Shown piece by piece: positions 5,001-6,435 of a stretch of 6,435 bases of DNA. The DNA lies in contig PWZW01000141.1 in NCBI GenBank assembly GCA_003567255.1, positions 1-6,435 on the forward strand, written 5' to 3'. A model generated the notes under the pieces. The model did not search any database. It was not told the origin of the DNA and saw only the letters and a list, made by a program, of their open reading frames with translations. Source of the DNA: Puniceicoccaceae bacterium (GTDB lineage: Bacteria > Verrucomicrobiota > Verrucomicrobiia > Opitutales > Coraliomargaritaceae). Position 1 is the stretch's first letter. The number at the start of each line of letters is the position of its first letter. A program made the translations under genes and the position numbers.

Positions 5001-6431
5001 CTAACTTATTTGGCGGAGCTGAATGGTATCGATGATCCGATCTTTGGCGATTGCGTTACTCACGACAACCATGTGATCGCCCGCTTTGGCCCAACCACAA
5101 TTCTTCAAAAACCCAAAGGCATTTTGCACCGTTTGCTCCGGCTCCTCATCATGAAACTCCATGAAGAAAGGTTCGACCCCCCAAAGGACGACCAACTGCC
5201 GAAACAGCGCACGATTGTCTGTAAAAGCGTAGAGAGGCACTTTTGTGGGACGTAGGGAGGAGAGCATTTGGGCAAGAAATCCGCTCCGGGTAAACACCAC
5301 GATGCCAGAGTTATCCAACTCGGAGGCAAGGTAGGCGGCAGACCGAAGCATCTTGGACTTCGGCTCTTTCAAAATCAGATCTTTCCGCAGGGTCGGAAAT
5401 GGCTCTGCCTCCATCCGGTCTGCGATCCGATTAATGGTCTCAACACACTCAAGAGGATATTTGCCGACGGTGGTCTCTCCCGAAAGCATCACACAGTCCG
5501 CCTGTTCCCTGATTGCGTTGGAAACGTCCGTCACCTCCGCACGGGTGGGCAATGGTGAGTTGATCATGGACTCCAGCATGTGGGTGGCGATAATCACTGG
5601 CTTTCCTTTTTGAATACAGGTTTCCACTGCCCTTCGCTGAATTATGGGGAGGTCCTCAAACGGGCACTCAATCCCCAAATCGCCCCGCGCAACCATAAGC
5701 CCATCTGAGGCAGCAATGATTGCATCCAGGTTCGTGATGGCTTGCTGGTCCTCAATTTTTGCGATGATCTTTGCACTGGACCCATGATCGTCCAAGTACT
5801 GGTGAAATTCGTCCAAATCCGCTGGCTCACGCACAAAACTGAGCGCGTAAAAATCCACACCCTCCGCAATGCCAATTTGCACGTCGCGCTTGTCCTTCTC
5901 AGTGAGCGCGGGAAGGTCCACCCGCACGCCGGGCAAATTGATGTGGCGACGGTTACCCATCGGCCCCGGAATAAGTACCTTGCAGCGCACCCGATCGCCG
6001 CTGACCTCCTCAACCCGCATACGCACGAGTCCGTTATCGACCAGCACAGTGTCTCCCTCACTTAAAGTCTTGGAGAGCCCGGGATAATTCACATCAACCC
6101 GCTGAACCCCATCGGGCCCGCGCCCGCCGATGCCCTTGTCCACCGTGAAGTCGAAATACTCCCCCACTTCGAGCTCAATCGTTTCCGGCACGTCTCCGGT
6201 CCGGATCTCCGGGCCTTTAACGTCCATCATGATCGCGATTTCACGCTTCAGCTCCTTGGAGACCTTACGCACCCGCTGAATCACCTTGCGCGTCCAGGTG
6301 TGGTCGGCGTGCGCCATATTTATACGGCAAACGTCGGCGCCGGCCTTAATAAGGTCAGCCAAGACGGCCTCGTCCTCTGTGGCCGGGCCGATAGTGAAAA
6401 TGATTTTGGTGTAGCGGTGTTTTCTGGACAT
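5001..6431 (-). CDS. pyk: Pyruvate kinase
   Basis: The 476-residue cytoplasmic enzyme transfers phosphate from phosphoenolpyruvate to ADP, the last ATP-forming step of glycolysis. It is full-length for the family (about 470-480 in bacteria). The N-terminal KIIFTIGPAT is typical. The A barrel and lid (B domain, about 72-168) follow, with MDVKGPEIRTG (69-79). The catalytic Lys225 and metal ligand Glu227 sit in IIAKIEDQQ, Asp251 in ARGDLG is the second metal ligand, and Thr283 lies in ATHMLESM. PTRAEVTDVSNAI (295-307) and SGETTVGKYP (317-326) are classic family blocks. The C-terminal domain (about 345-476) has TRSGFLAQ in place of the common SGxTA phosphate-loop form. Glu75 occupies the position associated with K+-dependent enzymes, but the K+-site motif RLNFSHG is RINMAHA (36-42), so a conserved Ser is Ala40. 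The ATG at 6431 fits the family start, but only 4 bases of upstream sequence are visible. It converges on the VWA operon and is functionally unrelated to it. Confidence 0.96.
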   Translation of the reverse strand: MSRKHRYTKIIFTIGPATEDEAVLADLIKAGADVCRINMAHADHTWTRKVIQRVRKVSKELKREIAIMMDVKGPEIRTGDVPETIELEVGEYFDFTVDKGIGGRGPDGVQRVDVNYPGLSKTLSEGDTVLVDNGLVRMRVEEVSGDRVRCKVLIPGPMGNRRHINLPGVRVDLPALTEKDKRDVQIGIAEGVDFYALSFVREPADLDEFHQYLDDHGSSAKIIAKIEDQQAITNLDAIIAASDGLMVARGDLGIECPFEDLPIIQRRAVETCIQKGKPVIIATHMLESMINSPLPTRAEVTDVSNAIREQADCVMLSGETTVGKYPLECVETINRIADRMEAEPFPTLRKDLILKEPKSKMLRSAAYLASELDNSGIVVFTRSGFLAQMLSSLRPTKVPLYAFTDNRALFRQLVVLWGVEPFFMEFHDEEPEQTVQNAFGFLKNCGWAKAGDHMVVVSNAIAKDRIIDTIQLRQIS

Positions 6432-6435
6432 AAAA

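Noticed and set aside
1..6435. CRISPR array, tRNA or rRNA gene, insertion sequence, attachment site
   Set aside because: I looked for spaced repeats, cloverleaf-like segments, transposase motifs and terminal inverted repeats and found none.

Overview
The window looks like chromosomal DNA from a Gram-negative bacterium, most plausibly of the Verrucomicrobia/Planctomycetes side of the tree (Opitutales-like Verrucomicrobia is my best guess). Three things suggest this. A remnant of a PEP-CTERM sorting signal lies at 1003-1098. The pyruvate kinase has an unusual RINMAHA motif. The gene starts almost entirely lack Shine-Dalgarno sequences. There is also an outer-membrane-type lipoprotein. The taxonomic placement is inference, not proof.

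Layout from left to right. (1) Bases 1-369 hold the 3' end of a response-regulator receiver domain, probably the C-terminal module of a hybrid sensor kinase whose 5' part lies outside the window. (2) Bases 370-1279 are gene-poor. They hold a short TPR reading frame (608-1084) that loses its TPR character near position 1000. Exactly there, in the -1 frame, a textbook PEP-CTERM tail begins and runs to a stop at 1098. I read this as a decayed chimera of two gene fragments. A hairpin at 1205-1222 may end transcription of the next gene. (3) Bases 1280-1852 (minus strand) encode a lipoprotein with a duplicated glycine zipper and a long charged coiled coil. (4) Divergent from it, 1924-4927 (plus strand) is a tight three-gene operon: a MotA/TolQ/ExbB-type proton-channel protein followed by two paralogous membrane-anchored VWA-domain proteins. 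(5) Bases 5001-6431 (minus strand) encode a complete pyruvate kinase, convergent with the operon. A perfect 8-bp hairpin lies between the two stop codons.

The noteworthy system is the operon. A TolQ/ExbB/MotA-like channel needs a partner with a single transmembrane helix that carries an aspartate and a periplasmic effector domain (ExbD, TolR, MotB). Here the two following genes have exactly that architecture: a basic cytoplasmic N-terminus, one transmembrane helix starting with an invariant Asp17, a predicted coiled-coil stalk and a C-terminal effector domain. The effector, however, is a von Willebrand A domain instead of an ExbD/TolR fold or an OmpA-like peptidoglycan binder. One copy keeps the first aspartate of the VWA metal site and the other has lost it. 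The inference is an ion-driven envelope machine with a heterodimeric VWA effector, possibly working with the divergently encoded coiled-coil lipoprotein. I do not recognise a characterised system with this composition, and its function cannot be read from the sequence.
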